Source: Larkinella sp. C7 (lineage in GTDB: Bacteria > Bacteroidota > Bacteroidia > Cytophagales > Spirosomataceae). From it: DNA of 64,000 bases. Each line of letters begins with the position of its first letter. The first letter of the stretch is position 1. Below are positions 40,562 to 49,589 of this stretch, in pieces. The notes under the pieces were generated by a model, which saw only the letters and a list, made by a program, of their open reading frames with translations, did not search any database and was not told the DNA's origin. The position numbers were made by a program, and so were the translations under genes. Location of the stretch: NCBI RefSeq assembly GCF_006149005.1, contig NZ_VBSL01000002.1, forward strand, positions 124,001 to 188,000. The letters are read 5' to 3'.

Positions 40562-42244
40562 ATGAAATCACCCTACAATCTCTTCAAATGGGTCCTGGCC
40601 GGGTGCTTGGGCGGATGCGGATTGCCAGCCATCGCCCAGTTTACAGCCTTGCCGTCGTCGTACTACGTAACCCGGGTAAAAGACATTAATCCCGGTTCCG
40701 CCAATTCATACGTATCGGGTGATGGAACCACCGCTGTCGAAATGAATGGCACGGTTTATTTTGCCGCCAACACGGCGGCTAATGGAACTGAACTCTGGAA
40801 AACAACCGGCACGGAAGCCAGCACGGTTTTACTAAAAAATATCAACCCGGCCGGATCGTCCAATCCGGACTGGCTCACGGAAGTCAACGGTACGCTCTAT
40901 TTTGTCGCCACCGGCAGTTCGGGCCGGGCGTTGTATAAATCGGACGGGACGGCGGCCGGAACGGTTTTGGTCAAAGACATTCTTCCGGGCGGAGACGCCA
41001 ATCCGCGCGGCCTTACGAATGTAAACGGAACACTTTTTTTCGTGGCTACCGGCGCAACAACCGGCGAGGAACTCTGGAAGTCGGACGGAACCGTGGGCGG
41101 TACGGTTCTGGTCAAAGACATCAATCCAAGCGGCAATTCGGTTCCGAATTACATGCGAAAAATGGCGGTTCTGGGAAGCACTGCTTACTTTGTGGCCGAT
41201 GACGGTGTCAATGGCGAGGAACTCTGGAAGTCGGACGGAACGGACGCCGGTACGGTTTTGGTCAAAAATATTCATCCGGCCGGTTCGAGCAATCTGTTCG
41301 AAATGGTGGTGATGAACGGAATGCTCTACATGACCGCCAACGATGGCACGAATGGGACGGAACTCTGGCAATCGGACGGAACGCTGGCCGGAACGGTAAT
41401 GGTCAAAAATCTGGCAGCCGGTAGCAGCAGTGGTCAGCCGCAGGATTTGGAAGTGGTGAACGGAACGCTTTTTTTCCGGGCAACGGTCAATGGCGACACC
41501 GAACTCTGGAAATCGGACGGCACTTCGGGCGGTACGGTTTTGGTCAAAAACATCAATGCCGGGGGCGCGTCGTTTCCCTCCTATCTGACGCGCGTCAACA
41601 ACACCCTCTATTTCACGGCCAACGACGGTATCAAGGGCACCGAACTCTGGAAATCAGACGGAACACCAGCCGGAACCGTTCAGGTAGTCGACCTTGTATT
41701 GGGGGCTGGCTCGACCCCATTTTCCAGCCTGCGTTCGGTCAACAACCGACTGTTTTTTCACTACCTGGAGCCGTGGAAATCAACCGGAACCGTCGTCGGC
41801 ACTGCGATGCTCGACGACATCCACCCGACCGGCAATTCGGCTTCCACCGGTTTTATGGCGTTGAGCAGCACGACGGTTTTGTTCTGGGCCACCGACGGAA
41901 CGTCCGGCATGGAATTGTACAAATACGCCCAATGTTACATTTGTCCGGCAGGCCGGGTGGCGGCTTCGTCAGAGGAAATTGCTCCGACCGCGCTCCAGTT
42001 GACTTTGCTGCCCAATCCGGCACAAAACGCGCTCACAGTCGATATTCGCGGAGCCGCCCATCAGCCAATCCAGCTTCAATTGGTGACTGTGAAAGGTGAA
42101 CTGATTGAAACCCGGCAGATTGCCCAGCCCCGCGCCGTCGAGCGTCAGACGTTCGATGTGAGCCGCCAGCCAGCGGGGATGTTGTTGCTACGCGCCAGGG
42201 CGGGGGACCAGGAGCAGACGGTTAAGGTTTTGAAGTCGGATTGA
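40562..42244 (+). CDS. ELWxxDGT-repeat protein with T9SS type A sorting domain
   Basis: 560 residues. A signal peptide (1-25, ending PAIAQ) precedes about nine repeats of roughly 50 residues, each ending in ELWKSDGT or a variant (ELWKTTGT, ALYKSDGT, ELWQSDGT, EPWKSTGT) followed by GTVLVKDI/NI. The repeats fit a beta-propeller-like structure. Residues about 475-560 are a Por secretion tail-like domain (LTLLPNPAQNALTVDIRG ... GMLLLRARAGDQEQTVKVLK), which directs export by the type IX system. Function of the repeats unknown. The repeats are also visible as DNA repeats of about 150 bases. Confidence 0.9.
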   Translation: MKSPYNLFKWVLAGCLGGCGLPAIAQFTALPSSYYVTRVKDINPGSANSYVSGDGTTAVEMNGTVYFAANTAANGTELWKTTGTEASTVLLKNINPAGSSNPDWLTEVNGTLYFVATGSSGRALYKSDGTAAGTVLVKDILPGGDANPRGLTNVNGTLFFVATGATTGEELWKSDGTVGGTVLVKDINPSGNSVPNYMRKMAVLGSTAYFVADDGVNGEELWKSDGTDAGTVLVKNIHPAGSSNLFEMVVMNGMLYMTANDGTNGTELWQSDGTLAGTVMVKNLAAGSSSGQPQDLEVVNGTLFFRATVNGDTELWKSDGTSGGTVLVKNINAGGASFPSYLTRVNNTLYFTANDGIKGTELWKSDGTPAGTVQVVDLVLGAGSTPFSSLRSVNNRLFFHYLEPWKSTGTVVGTAMLDDIHPTGNSASTGFMALSSTTVLFWATDGTSGMELYKYAQCYICPAGRVAASSEEIAPTALQLTLLPNPAQNALTVDIRGAAHQPIQLQLVTVKGELIETRQIAQPRAVERQTFDVSRQPAGMLLLRARAGDQEQTVKVLKSD

Positions 42245-42301
42245 CGGGTATATCCGCCCCACCGGCCTTCTTAAAGATGCTGATAGATCTTGCCGAATGC
42301 C

Positions 42302-42309
42302 TATATTTG
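42302..42309 (+). promoter_or_regulatory. Predicted -7 box for the RDF-like gene
   Basis: TATATTTG, an exact TAnnTTTG match, 28 bases before the ATG at 42337. It lies inside the longer open frame (start 42241), so it supports the shorter start. Confidence 0.6.
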
Positions 42310-42336
42310 TCCAGCGAATCGAAGGTAAACAACAAC

Positions 42337-43113
42337 ATGCGTATTCAATCGGGCAATACCCCGTCGCCGTCCTCGGCGCTGACGGAATTAGGGCGGATCG
42401 CCGTGGGCGAGAAAGTGGAGCGGTCGGGGCAGGTGGTTCCGAGCAGCATCGACAGTTTTCGCATTCGCGGGGATCATGCCGAAGCCGTCCACAAAGTCTA
42501 CGGCGAAACCATCACCGAATTGCCCATCCTGTTTTATTCCGATCAGGAAGAAATCGTCTGCAATGAGCGACTCGAAATCCGCACCGCCGACGGCAAGCTC
42601 TTTGGTTATGGCGACAATCACACCTTCCACATCTGGAACGACGAGCTAAAAAAATACGCCGTCACGACCGTCGAAAAACGCCCGCAAATTCAGGAGGAAA
42701 CCGTCGCTTTTTTACAGAAAAACCTCCATCCCGGCAAAGCGAAACTGATCAAGTGGTTGCCGGTTTTGACGTTGCGGTTTGTCATTCGCGACATTCCGCT
42801 GCTGGGTTACTGGCAGTTCAGCACCCGCGCCGTCCAGACCACCATTCCGAACCTGCGCAACAAGTTCGATGAATACAAAAAACTCTTCGGCAGCGTGCAG
42901 TATTTGCCGTTTTTGCTGAAAGTCAAAAAGGTGAAGTCCAACAAACCGGGCATGGTGTATCAGTACCCGATTGTCGATCTGGTGCCGCAGTTTTCGTTCG
43001 AAACCGCCCACCGCCTGGCCCGTCACCTCCGCGAAAATCCGCAGGCCGATGTGAGTCACTGGCTGAGCGAAAATGGCGACAAACCGGAGCAATTGCCGAC
43101 ATCGTTGGAGTGA
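42337..43113 (+). CDS. Recombination directionality factor-like (phage Gp3-type) protein
   Basis: 258 residues from the ATG at 42337, downstream of a TAnnTTTG box. I read three segments in the same order as in actinophage recombination directionality factors (phiC31 Gp3 family): a start LGRIAVGEKV...PSSIDSFRI ... EAVHKVYGE (15-56), then LPILFYSDQEEIV and, at 141-164, LPVLTLRFVIRDIPLLGYWQFSTR; and last LPFLLKVKKVK followed by YQYPIVDLVPQ (190-217). In actinophages the corresponding lines are RLSVMLPDIPGLGVWRLESH and VPVLDL-type. The Cys-rich zinc segment of actinophage members is absent here. This is a remembered comparison; no serine integrase lies in the window. Function is therefore only suggested. 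Confidence 0.6.
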   Translation: MRIQSGNTPSPSSALTELGRIAVGEKVERSGQVVPSSIDSFRIRGDHAEAVHKVYGETITELPILFYSDQEEIVCNERLEIRTADGKLFGYGDNHTFHIWNDELKKYAVTTVEKRPQIQEETVAFLQKNLHPGKAKLIKWLPVLTLRFVIRDIPLLGYWQFSTRAVQTTIPNLRNKFDEYKKLFGSVQYLPFLLKVKKVKSNKPGMVYQYPIVDLVPQFSFETAHRLARHLRENPQADVSHWLSENGDKPEQLPTSLE

Positions 43114-43121
43114 TTGACATT

Positions 43122-43799
43122 TCACACAATCAACTTATACCCCACCCCTCTTACATTCACAATCTGCACCTGCGGATCATCTTTAAGGTAACGACGAAGT
43201 CGCGTAATGAACACGTCCAGGCTCCGTCCGTTGAAAAAACTGTCGTCTCCCCACAAATCCAGCAACACGACGGAGCGTTCCAGCACCTGATTCCGCTGTT
43301 CGTAGAGCCGCTTCAGTAGTTCGGCTTCGCGGTGTGACATCGGCGTTTCTTTTCCGTTGAACGCCAGTTTCTGTTTGGGATAATCGAAATGGTAATGCCC
43401 AATCGGCAAACGATCCGGCGTGGTCGGGCGAATGGCCTGGTTCCGGTTCAGCAGGGCCTGAATGCGGACAATCAATTCATCGATGCTGAACGGTTTTTTC
43501 AGGTAGTCATTCCCGCCCAACTCAAAACCCCGGACCACATCGGCGGTTTGGGAACGGGCCGTCAGGAAGATGATCGGAACGTACGGGTCGGTTTGCCGAA
43601 TACGGGCGGCCAGCGAAAAACCGTCGAGTTTGGGCATCATCACATCCGCCACCACCACGTCGGGGGCGTGGGCGACAAACAACGCATAGCCTTCCTCGCC
43701 GTCAGCGGCAAACAAAACCGCAAACCCGCGAACCTCCAGGCTGTCCCGGACAATCAGGCCCAACGAAAGCTCATCTTCAATCAATAATACGGTTGCCAT
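43122..43799 (-). CDS. OmpR/PhoB-type response regulator
   Basis: 225 residues. Receiver domain: acidic pair in IEDE (8-10), phosphoacceptor D52 (VVVADVMMPKLDG), T80 (IIFLTA), K102 (YLKKPF). The winged-helix effector domain (about 130-225) has HYHFDYPKQKLAFNGKETPMSHREAELLKRLYEQ, VVLLDLWGDDSFFNGRSLDVFITRLRRYL and VNVRGVGYKL. Transcribed after the histidine kinase at 43908-45416 on the same strand, with a hairpin in the 108-base gap. Its likely targets include the divergent GLPGLI gene. Confidence 0.95.
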   Translation of the reverse strand: MATVLLIEDELSLGLIVRDSLEVRGFAVLFAADGEEGYALFVAHAPDVVVADVMMPKLDGFSLAARIRQTDPYVPIIFLTARSQTADVVRGFELGGNDYLKKPFSIDELIVRIQALLNRNQAIRPTTPDRLPIGHYHFDYPKQKLAFNGKETPMSHREAELLKRLYEQRNQVLERSVVLLDLWGDDSFFNGRSLDVFITRLRRYLKDDPQVQIVNVRGVGYKLIV

Positions 43800-43811
43800 C
43801 GTTTTTGGTTA

Positions 43812-43899
43812 TTACACAGAGTCGATCGGAGAAAATCAGAGGGTATCAGGGGTGTTTTTTTAACTTTTTCTCTGATGCCCTCCGATTAACTCTGTGTAA
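43812..43899. repeat. Hairpin between the histidine kinase and response regulator genes
   Basis: Left arm 43812-43850 and right arm 43870-43899 are complementary with mismatches (TTACACAGAGT at one end, ACTCTGTGTAA at the other). The arms show a 7-base core with a 3-base spacer, giving a period of 10 (CACAGAG, ATCGGAG, ATCAGAG). It fills the 108-base gap between the kinase and regulator genes. It resembles the heptamer hairpins at five other sites but has a different period. Confidence 0.65.
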
Positions 43900-43907
43900 C
43901 AACTCCT

Positions 43908-45416
43908 TTAATTCGGTATCCAGATTACAAACACACTCCCCCGCCCCGGTTCGCTCGAAACTTCGATGCGACCACCATGCTTCTCGACGACCTGCCGGAC
44001 GTACGATAGCCCCAGCCCGAAGCCTTTTACCGGATGAAGGTTCCCCGTCGGAACCCGAAAAAACCGGTCGAAAATCACCTCGTGATACACTTTCGGAATG
44101 CCGTTGCCGTTGTCTTCCACCGTCAGCCGCCAGCCCGATTCGTCGGCCCGGCTGTTGATCAGGATTTGAACCGACTCCTGCGAATACTTGATGGCGTTAT
44201 CAATCAGGTTGTTGATGGCGTTGCCCAGGTGCAGCCGGTCGGCCTGAACCTGGGCATTTTCCGGAACGGTTTCTACTTCAATGGCCACGAGTTTAACCGG
44301 TGCGCCCGCTGAGGCTTTCAACTGATGATTTCCGACCACCTCCTGAATCAGTTCGGAAGGCTTGAGCCACTCGCGGTTCAGTTCCAGTTCCTTTTTTTCG
44401 TCGACCGCCATGTTCAGCACCTTCTCCACCAGATCAGACAGCCGTTGCAGTTCATTTTTTGAAATGTTCAAATACGTGTGGGTTTTCTGTGCGTCATTCA
44501 GCGCCCCGAAATGCTGCATGGCTTCCACAGCCGCCGAAACCGTCGCAATTGGCGTTTTCAGTTCGTGCGTCATGTTGTTGATGAAATCGTTCTTGATTTC
44601 CGACAGCTTTTTCTGTTTCAGAATCGTCGACAGCATATACAGAAAACACCAGGTCGTCAGGGCCATCAACAGCGTCGAACCCGCCAGCAGCCAGTCCATC
44701 TTCCGCAGAATGTACCCCGTGGGACTCTCAAAAGACGCTTGCAGAAACTGGTTCTTTACCGGATTGATGGGCATCGGCGGAGTTTTGATGGGCGTACCGG
44801 TACGCATCGGGTTGTCCAACTGCTGACGGAATATATCCGGATTTAACTGAATCGTGTCCAGTTGATAAGTGGCCTCGACATCGCGCAGGCGCAATTCCGC
44901 CTGATAGGTCGAATCGAATTTTTTCAGGTTGAATTGATGGTCGCCCGCCCAGTTCAAAATCAGCATTTTAGTAATTTTCCGGGCCATTGTATCGATAAAA
45001 ATACGGTCTTTCGACGAACGAGATTGCCGTTTAATCCGGTAATTCATCACCTGGACTCTTACCGGCTGCGAATCGGTGACGGTGACAAAAGCACTGTCAG
45101 TGCGCCGGTCAAATGCCATGCGACTTTCCGGGAGATCCTCTTCCGATTCCATCGGGCGAAAATGAAACCGCCGACGTGGTTCGTCGGAACGGATTTCGCC
45201 CCGAACCAGTTGATGGGCGTCGTTGAACTGCTGCTTTTCAACCGCCGAAATGAACGCACCCCGCACCGTCCGCCGAAACTGCTGCTCGTGCAATTGATAG
45301 CTGGTGTAGAGCCAGTAGCCCTGAAAACCAAGGACGCCCAGAATACAAACCGTCATCAGAACAAAAATCGACCGGATGCGCTGTTTCATCATGTACAAAA
45401 ATACCCGCTTTTTCAT
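43908..45416 (-). CDS. Sensor histidine kinase
   Basis: 502 residues from the ATG at 45416. Two membrane helices (about 16-38 and 241-264) bracket a periplasmic sensor domain of about 200 residues with no named family. HisKA motif NNMTHELKTPIATV (H284), N box NLIDNAIKYS, G1 VEDNGNGI and G2 GFGLGLSYVRQV are present. It sits upstream of its response regulator and divergent from the GLPGLI gene, 111 bases away. The proposed system responds to an envelope signal; the signal is unknown. Confidence 0.94.
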   Translation of the reverse strand: MKKRVFLYMMKQRIRSIFVLMTVCILGVLGFQGYWLYTSYQLHEQQFRRTVRGAFISAVEKQQFNDAHQLVRGEIRSDEPRRRFHFRPMESEEDLPESRMAFDRRTDSAFVTVTDSQPVRVQVMNYRIKRQSRSSKDRIFIDTMARKITKMLILNWAGDHQFNLKKFDSTYQAELRLRDVEATYQLDTIQLNPDIFRQQLDNPMRTGTPIKTPPMPINPVKNQFLQASFESPTGYILRKMDWLLAGSTLLMALTTWCFLYMLSTILKQKKLSEIKNDFINNMTHELKTPIATVSAAVEAMQHFGALNDAQKTHTYLNISKNELQRLSDLVEKVLNMAVDEKKELELNREWLKPSELIQEVVGNHQLKASAGAPVKLVAIEVETVPENAQVQADRLHLGNAINNLIDNAIKYSQESVQILINSRADESGWRLTVEDNGNGIPKVYHEVIFDRFFRVPTGNLHPVKGFGLGLSYVRQVVEKHGGRIEVSSEPGRGSVFVIWIPN

Positions 45417-45527
45417 CGGCTTTCCAATGATGTTAACACTGTTTAACACTAAATAACAGTGCTTTACATCCAATCGCCCCATCTTTGTTCCACCATTTTC
45501 CAGTCATCATTTCACTCCTTCATAGTC

Positions 45528-46364
45528 ATGAAACAATTCAGAATCGTAACCGCTGCCCTCATCGGCCTTCATTTGGCGACCCAACTGGCCAACGCCCAGC
45601 CTACAGCCGGCAAGATTTCGTATGAAGTCATGCAAAAAATCGACTTTTCCCAAATCAAAATGGTAATCAACGGCCAGGAAGTACGGCCGGATGGTGCCGA
45701 TGCCCCCGCAGGTATGCCCGAAACGCGGTCTTTTGTTCAGCATTTTATTTTCTCAGGGACCCACGGCAAGGAAGAACAGGACCGCAACAGCGGTGGCGGG
45801 ATCATGGTCCGGCAGGTAATACAGGATGGTGGTGGCGGACCAGGCCCCGGACCCGGTGGCCCTGAAGGACGCGGAAATCGCAATTTCAATGGCCGCCCCT
45901 TCGAGCGTGCCGTGTATTACGATCTGGCAGCCCAGAAAACCGTCGAGGTGTTGGCGATCAAAAAAGATTCGGTCACCCGTTTCTACCAAACCGAAATTCC
46001 ACAGAAACGGGTGACGGGCTGGCAGGAAACCGACAAAACGAAGAAAATTGCGGGCTATCTCTGCAAGAAAGCAACGGTTCCCTTCAAGAACATGTCTTAT
46101 ACCGTCTGGTATACCACGGAATTGCCGTTTACTTACTCCCCCATCAGCAGCCTGACGCCCGAAAAAGGCGTGGTTTTGCAAATCGAGAGTGACAACGAAG
46201 CCTTTAAAGCGACCAAAATTGCCGCCCAGGATGTGAAGGAAAGTGACGTTATGCTACCCCAAACCGCCCAGGTAGTAACACCCGAAGAGCTGAACACCAT
46301 CCGGCAAAAAGCCATGGCCGACATGCGCCAGCAAATGATGAATACTTTTCAAAATCGGAACTGA
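45528..46364 (+). CDS. GLPGLI family exported protein
   Basis: 278 residues from the ATG at 45528, whose signal peptide is MKQFRIVTAALIGLHLATQL, ending NAQ. The GLPGLI pattern is GKISYEVMQKIDFSQIK at the start and LPFTYSPISSLTPEKGVVLQIES later, where the name-giving motif is degenerate. A glycine/proline/arginine stretch (GPGPGPGGPEGRGN) is at about 130. These proteins usually sit before an outer-membrane barrel, as here (10-base gap to the next gene). A CATCTTTG sequence 41 bases upstream is a near -7 box. Role unknown, possibly metal or oxidative stress related in this family. Confidence 0.88.
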   Translation: MKQFRIVTAALIGLHLATQLANAQPTAGKISYEVMQKIDFSQIKMVINGQEVRPDGADAPAGMPETRSFVQHFIFSGTHGKEEQDRNSGGGIMVRQVIQDGGGGPGPGPGGPEGRGNRNFNGRPFERAVYYDLAAQKTVEVLAIKKDSVTRFYQTEIPQKRVTGWQETDKTKKIAGYLCKKATVPFKNMSYTVWYTTELPFTYSPISSLTPEKGVVLQIESDNEAFKATKIAAQDVKESDVMLPQTAQVVTPEELNTIRQKAMADMRQQMMNTFQNRN

Positions 46365-46373
46365 CCAACTACC

Positions 46374-49247
46374 ATGCGCTCACTTCTCCCTGTCTTCTTT
46401 CTTTTAATCAGTCTGACGACGGCGGTCGCCCAGTCGCAGCTCCGGGGTGCGGTGGTCGACTCTACCACGCGAAAACCGCTGATGGAAGCGACGGTTTCCC
46501 TGCTGTCGGTGCGTGATTCGTCGGTCGTCACCTTCATGATTACCAACGGAGACGGGGAATTTACGTTCAAAAATGTGGCGGTGGGGACCTATCGGCTGCT
46601 GATTACGTATGTTGGGTACCGGAACAAATCAAAGCGGATTGCCATTACCGCCGACAAACCGGTGACCGACGCCGGAACACTTGAAATGACTACCCAGGCG
46701 GTCAACCTCAACGAAGTAGTGGTAAAACAGGAAGGGCCGCCGATTGTCATCAAACAGGATACGGTCGAGTTTAACGCCGGAGCGTTTAAAACCCAGCCCA
46801 ATGCAATGGTGGAGAATATGTTGAAGAAACTGCCGGGCGTGGAAGTGGATCGCGACGGAACCATCAAGGCGCAGGGTCAGGAGGTAAAAAGGGTGTTGGT
46901 CGATGGAAAACCGTTCTTTGGCGATGACCCAAAAATGGCCACCCGCAACCTCCCTGCCGACATCATCGACAAAGTCCAGATGTACGATCAGCAGTCCGAT
47001 CAGTCGCAATTTTCGGGAATTGACGACGGTGACCGAAACAAAACCATCAATCTGGTAACCAAAAAAGACAAGCGGAAGGGTTATTTCGGCCAGCAATCCA
47101 TCGGTGCCGGACCGAACGAGACGAACGACGACGTCCGCTACGCGGCCCGGCTGAACCTGAACCGGTTCAACGGCAACCAGCAGATTTCACTGATCGGGCA
47201 AGCGAATAACATCAACCAGCAGGGCTTCACCGGGCAGAATATGTTTGGCGGGGGCGCCGGACTGGGTGCCAATTTTGGCGGTGGGGGCCTGATTGTGGCG
47301 AGTGGCCGGGGTGGCGGAGGGGGCAATGGCGGAAATACCAACGCGATCACCCGGACGCTGGCGGGTGGTTTAAACTACCGTGACCAATGGAGCAAGAAAG
47401 TGGATGTGGCCGGGAGTTATTTTCTGAACGACCTCAATACCGTAACCGATCAGCAAAGCCGCCGACAGTATGCGCTGCCCGACACTTCCTACCAGGTCAA
47501 CCAGAACAGTACATCGCGTAATCAGGTCACCAGCCACCGGTTCAACCTGCGATTCAATTACCAGATCGATTCGTTGACGACGCTGCGAATCACCCCCGGC
47601 TTTACCCTACAAAATTCTGAATACCAGAGCATTAATCAATCGCAAACGCTGACCAATGACGCGATTTCCAGCGTCGAACAACTGGATTCAACGAACCTGA
47701 TCAACACCAGCAACACGAATTACAATTCGACCGGAAACGGGATTTCGGGAAATAATAACGCGCTCCTGATGCGGAAGTTCAAACGCAAAGGACGGACGTT
47801 ATCCCTGAACTGGAACATTGCCGTCAACAACCAGAATACCGATGGCATCAACCAATCCCTCAACCAGTTTTTCGGGCAAACCGGCGGCCGGAATAACCAG
47901 AACATCGATCAACGGAATGAACAAACCAGCAAGTCGGTGACCAACTCGATTAACCTGACGTATACCGAACCGCTTTCGCTCAGCAAAACGCTGGAGTTTC
48001 ATTACAATTATTCCAACAACCGTAATACCTCCAACCGAACGGTAAACGACTACGATGAAGGGACCAAAGACTACACGGAATTTAACCCATCGTTGAGCAA
48101 TAACTTTGTGAATAACTACATGACAAACCGGGTCGGTTCTACGCTGCAAAACAAACGGCTGAAGTACACCTACGCGCTGGGTTTTGACATGCAACAGGCT
48201 AATCTCCACAGCGATAACCAGACAAGAGACGTCAGTCTGAACAAAAGCTTTACCAACGTGCTGCCGAATGCGATGTTTACGTATAACTTCAGTAAAAACC
48301 GGACGCTGCGGTTCAATTACCGGAGTCGCACCAACGCTCCTTCCGTGTCGCAGTTGCAGCCCGTGGCCGACAACACCAATCCGCTGAACATCCGGCTGGG
48401 GAATCCGGATCTGAAACAGGAGTTTAGCAACACCGTTTCGCTGAACTACAACAATTTTCAGCAAACGACCTTCCGCAGCGTGTTCGCCATGCTGAATGCG
48501 ACCCAAACCAACAACAAAATCGTGAATGCCACGACATTTACCAACCAGGGCGCGCAAACGACGCAACCTGTTAACACCAACGGTTATTACAACGTGATGG
48601 CATTCCTGGCCATCGGTCGGCGCATCCAGCCCCTCAAAGCCAATGTGAATCTGACGAGCAACATCAACTTCAACCGGGGCGTCAGTCTGGTCAATAGCCA
48701 GACCAACCGGTCGCAAAACTGGACGTTCAGTCAGAGCGCCCGCATCAACTCGAATTTCGATGAAAAGCTCGAATTCGGGCTAAGCGGCAACCTCAGTTAC
48801 CAGACGGCTTTATATTCCCTGCAAACGAACCAGAATACCGAGTATTTTAACAAATCGCTCAGTGGTGATCTGTATTACCAACTGCCTTTCCGGCTGGTTG
48901 TTACGACGGATGTTACGTACAATAACTACTCGGGAAAATCGGCCGGATCGGTTCAGAATTTTACGCTCTGGAACGTGGCCTTAACCCGCCAATTTTTCAA
49001 AAACCGACAGGGGGAATTAAAATTACAGGTATACGATTTATTGAATCAGAACCGCAGCATCAGCCGGAATGTGACGGAAACGTACACCGAAGAAACGCAA
49101 AGCCGGGTGCTGAACCGGTATTTTATGCTCAGCTTTACGTACAACCTGCGGAGATTTGGCAGCGGCCCCCAGCCCCGAACCGACCGGCAAAACCGGGATC
49201 AGAGTTTCCCGCAACGGGGGATGCAACGACCGGGGCGAATGAATTAA
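46374..49247 (+). CDS. Outer-membrane beta-barrel (TonB receptor-like) with CarboxypepD regulatory domain
   Basis: 957 residues with a signal peptide (MRSLLPVFFLLISLTTAVAQ). A carboxypeptidase-regulatory-like domain follows (SQLRGAVVDSTTRKPLMEATVSLL, about 21-110), then a plug-like segment (LKKLPGVEVDRDGTIKAQGQEVKRVLVDGKPFFGDDPKMATRNLPADIIDKVQ) and a long barrel region with a glycine-rich loop (about 285-325) and many Asn/Gln/Ser-rich strands. It matches the 'outer membrane beta-barrel family, OMP_b-brl_2' type. It lacks a recognisable TonB box in the part I can read. Coupled with the GLPGLI gene 10 bases upstream. Cargo unknown. Confidence 0.88.
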   Translation: MRSLLPVFFLLISLTTAVAQSQLRGAVVDSTTRKPLMEATVSLLSVRDSSVVTFMITNGDGEFTFKNVAVGTYRLLITYVGYRNKSKRIAITADKPVTDAGTLEMTTQAVNLNEVVVKQEGPPIVIKQDTVEFNAGAFKTQPNAMVENMLKKLPGVEVDRDGTIKAQGQEVKRVLVDGKPFFGDDPKMATRNLPADIIDKVQMYDQQSDQSQFSGIDDGDRNKTINLVTKKDKRKGYFGQQSIGAGPNETNDDVRYAARLNLNRFNGNQQISLIGQANNINQQGFTGQNMFGGGAGLGANFGGGGLIVASGRGGGGGNGGNTNAITRTLAGGLNYRDQWSKKVDVAGSYFLNDLNTVTDQQSRRQYALPDTSYQVNQNSTSRNQVTSHRFNLRFNYQIDSLTTLRITPGFTLQNSEYQSINQSQTLTNDAISSVEQLDSTNLINTSNTNYNSTGNGISGNNNALLMRKFKRKGRTLSLNWNIAVNNQNTDGINQSLNQFFGQTGGRNNQNIDQRNEQTSKSVTNSINLTYTEPLSLSKTLEFHYNYSNNRNTSNRTVNDYDEGTKDYTEFNPSLSNNFVNNYMTNRVGSTLQNKRLKYTYALGFDMQQANLHSDNQTRDVSLNKSFTNVLPNAMFTYNFSKNRTLRFNYRSRTNAPSVSQLQPVADNTNPLNIRLGNPDLKQEFSNTVSLNYNNFQQTTFRSVFAMLNATQTNNKIVNATTFTNQGAQTTQPVNTNGYYNVMAFLAIGRRIQPLKANVNLTSNINFNRGVSLVNSQTNRSQNWTFSQSARINSNFDEKLEFGLSGNLSYQTALYSLQTNQNTEYFNKSLSGDLYYQLPFRLVVTTDVTYNNYSGKSAGSVQNFTLWNVALTRQFFKNRQGELKLQVYDLLNQNRSISRNVTETYTEETQSRVLNRYFMLSFTYNLRRFGSGPQPRTDRQNRDQSFPQRGMQRPGRMN

Positions 49248-49589
49248 TTTGGATTTCGCATTCCCCGGATGACGAATTACCGACATTCCAAATTTCCCGT
49301 TTTTGTATTACCAATACTCCACATTCCCCGCATTGCATCCGGGGCTAAGCTATTTCAGCCTTTCAGGCTGATTAGGGGTATTCATTCGGTTGATTGAAAT
49401 GTAGTAAAAATGTCCCGCTCCCGGCTTTGTAGCATGGGGTGGGATTTAGGCATTTCCGCAGAATCAGGGTTATTGAATAGCAAAACCCTTGATTCTGTGT
49501 TATTTTAGCGTATAGGACAACAGGTTGATCTGTTAATTCAGCCCGCCTAAAAACCGTATGATGGTAATTCGTGTGGTAGTCTCTTTCGT
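49248..49589. other. 342-base intergenic region with REP-like fragments and a hairpin
   Basis: No credible coding region. 49252-49330 is a tract rich in ATTCC and related words with a rough 7-base period and no full partner arm. 49327-49377 contains AGCCTTTCAGGCT (49350 onwards), the core found in the 19323 inverted repeat, and CCGGGG, in a partly palindromic stretch. 49459-49497 is a hairpin (CAGAATCAGGGTT with AACCCTTGATTCTG) followed by a T-rich stretch, which could terminate the barrel gene. Confidence 0.5.
49459..49497 (+). terminator. Possible terminator downstream of the barrel gene
   Basis: Imperfect stem of about 13 bp (49459-49471 with 49484-49497, one bulge) and a T-rich tail. It is 212 bases after the barrel gene stop, so it may instead act on another transcript. 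Confidence 0.4.

Noticed and set aside
40700-41950. Regular DNA repeats that could suggest CRISPR or a tandem array
   Set aside because: They are coding, in frame with ELWxxDGT repeats, about 150 bases long and not separated by unique spacers.
42337-43113. An integrated prophage or ICE around the RDF-like gene
   Set aside because: No integrase, structural or replication genes and no tRNA lie within the window on either side.
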